Assembly (NCBI RefSeq): GCF_002879855.1
Contig: NZ_PNYB01000007.1
Coordinates: 1-64,000, forward strand
DNA: 64,000 bases
Direction: 5' to 3'
Source: Trinickia soli
GTDB taxonomy: Bacteria > Pseudomonadota > Gammaproteobacteria > Burkholderiales > Burkholderiaceae
The notes beneath the pieces are model-generated. The model ran no database searches. It saw only the letters and a program-made list of their open reading frames with translations, and was not told the DNA's origin. Numbering within the stretch: position 1 is the stretch's first letter; each line of letters opens with the position of its first letter. Position numbers and translations under genes: made by a program. Shown here piece by piece: positions 63,475 through 64,000 of this stretch.

Positions 63475-64000
63475 GGTGAGCAGTGCACGCGGTCGGCCGC
63501 TTGCCAGATCGTGGCGAGCTGAGCGTGACCGTGCGAACGGGCCTGGACCGCTGACGCGAAAGCTGTGTGCAGTGGAGGTAGTACGGCGTTGTACGCGGCG
63601 ACGGCGAGCGACAGCGTTTTGCACGGTCCCATGTCGGGGATCACGTCGCCCACCTTGACGGTGCTTCCGTCCAGGCAGGTGCCACGCCACTGGGCGATGC
63701 GGGCGTTGAGGACGTTTTCCACTGAGGTCTCCTCGTTCTGGGCGCGGTCGAGGTTGTCGTCCACGATCGAGATCTGGGACTTGTCGACGCCCATCTGACC
63801 GACGATCACCCCGGCTTGGCCCTGCGCGACACCGTTGCCGGTAGCTTCGAGGCGCTGGGCGCGATCGAGCTTCGCCTGCTCAACCGTCACGGCGTGCTCG
63901 TAGTAGATCTGGGCCCGGGGCAGGCGTCCGAGATGCCCGTGCGCGCTCGCGACGAAGCTATTGATGCTGTCGGTGAGGGCCTTGACTTGGCGGTTGAGCT
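63432..64000 (-). CDS. Unknown protein, 5' end cut by the window edge
   Basis: The frame is open to the last base of the window, so the gene begins outside. The visible 189 codons include helical, charged sequence (DKSQISIVDDNLDRAQNEETSVENVLNARI) and a segment with two Cys (RGTCLDGSTVKVGDVIPDMGPCKTLS). The C-terminus overlaps the GIY-YIG gene start by 43 bases. No family recognised. Confidence 0.55.
   Translation of the reverse strand, partial: LNRQVKALTDSINSFVASAHGHLGRLPRAQIYYEHAVTVEQAKLDRAQRLEATGNGVAQGQAGVIVGQMGVDKSQISIVDDNLDRAQNEETSVENVLNARIAQWRGTCLDGSTVKVGDVIPDMGPCKTLSLAVAAYNAVLPPLHTAFASAVQARSHGHAQLATIWQAADRVHCSPCRSQGSPWKVSST

Overview
The window reads as a chromosomal segment of a high-GC betaproteobacterium of the Burkholderia / Paraburkholderia / Trinickia type. 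Evidence is the ahcY - PF04020 small membrane protein - metF order behind an SAH riboswitch, the cca / MidA-type methyltransferase neighbourhood, the pxpBCA and liv gene orders, and strong GC bias at third codon positions. No rRNA, tRNA or CRISPR array was found by eye.

Layout. (1) About 1-3.5 kb is accessory DNA: a short tyrosine recombinase and a tightly packed three-gene cluster of unknown role whose last product looks like a circularly permuted papain/NlpC-type cysteine hydrolase. (2) About 3.6-49.8 kb is core-like chromosome. It holds a LysE exporter, a PhyH dioxygenase, an aldo/keto reductase, SrkA kinase, an alcohol/aldehyde/acyl-CoA oxidation cluster (GMC oxidoreductase, AidB-like dehydrogenase, coniferyl aldehyde dehydrogenase), a CidR-CidA-LrgB type set, the methyl cycle (SAH riboswitch, ahcY, metF), ggt with an RpiR regulator and a dipeptide-type ABC transporter with two tandem binding proteins, a TraB/GumN protein, a branched-chain amino-acid type ABC transporter preceded by an 8-codon leader ORF, a chemoreceptor, 5-oxoprolinase pxpBCA with a MarR-type regulator, 5-FCL, Slt, an NDUFA9-like SDR, a GST, cca and midA. 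(3) About 49.8-64 kb is a second, visibly more AT-rich accessory region. It carries a C39-like cysteine protein, an XRE regulator with a clear inverted-repeat operator, a run of exported/lipoprotein genes, a serine recombinase, a DNA methyltransferase / AAA ATPase / HNH nuclease operon, several unknown proteins, a GIY-YIG fusion protein and a gene cut by the right edge.

How genes work together. AhcY removes SAH while MetF makes methyl-THF for methionine synthesis. Ggt, the peptide transporter and PxpABC could together process and recover gamma-glutamyl compounds and 5-oxoproline (inference). Three regulators sit beside palindromic candidate operators (CidR-like, MarR-like, XRE) and one beside a weaker one (RpiR).

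The best candidate for an undescribed system is the operon at 55.4-58.9 kb. It couples a beta-class SPPY DNA methyltransferase to an overlapping ATPase-HNH pair that resembles Septu (PtuA/PtuB) but has an extra N-terminal domain of about 200 residues. The three-gene cluster at 1.2-3.2 kb is a second candidate.
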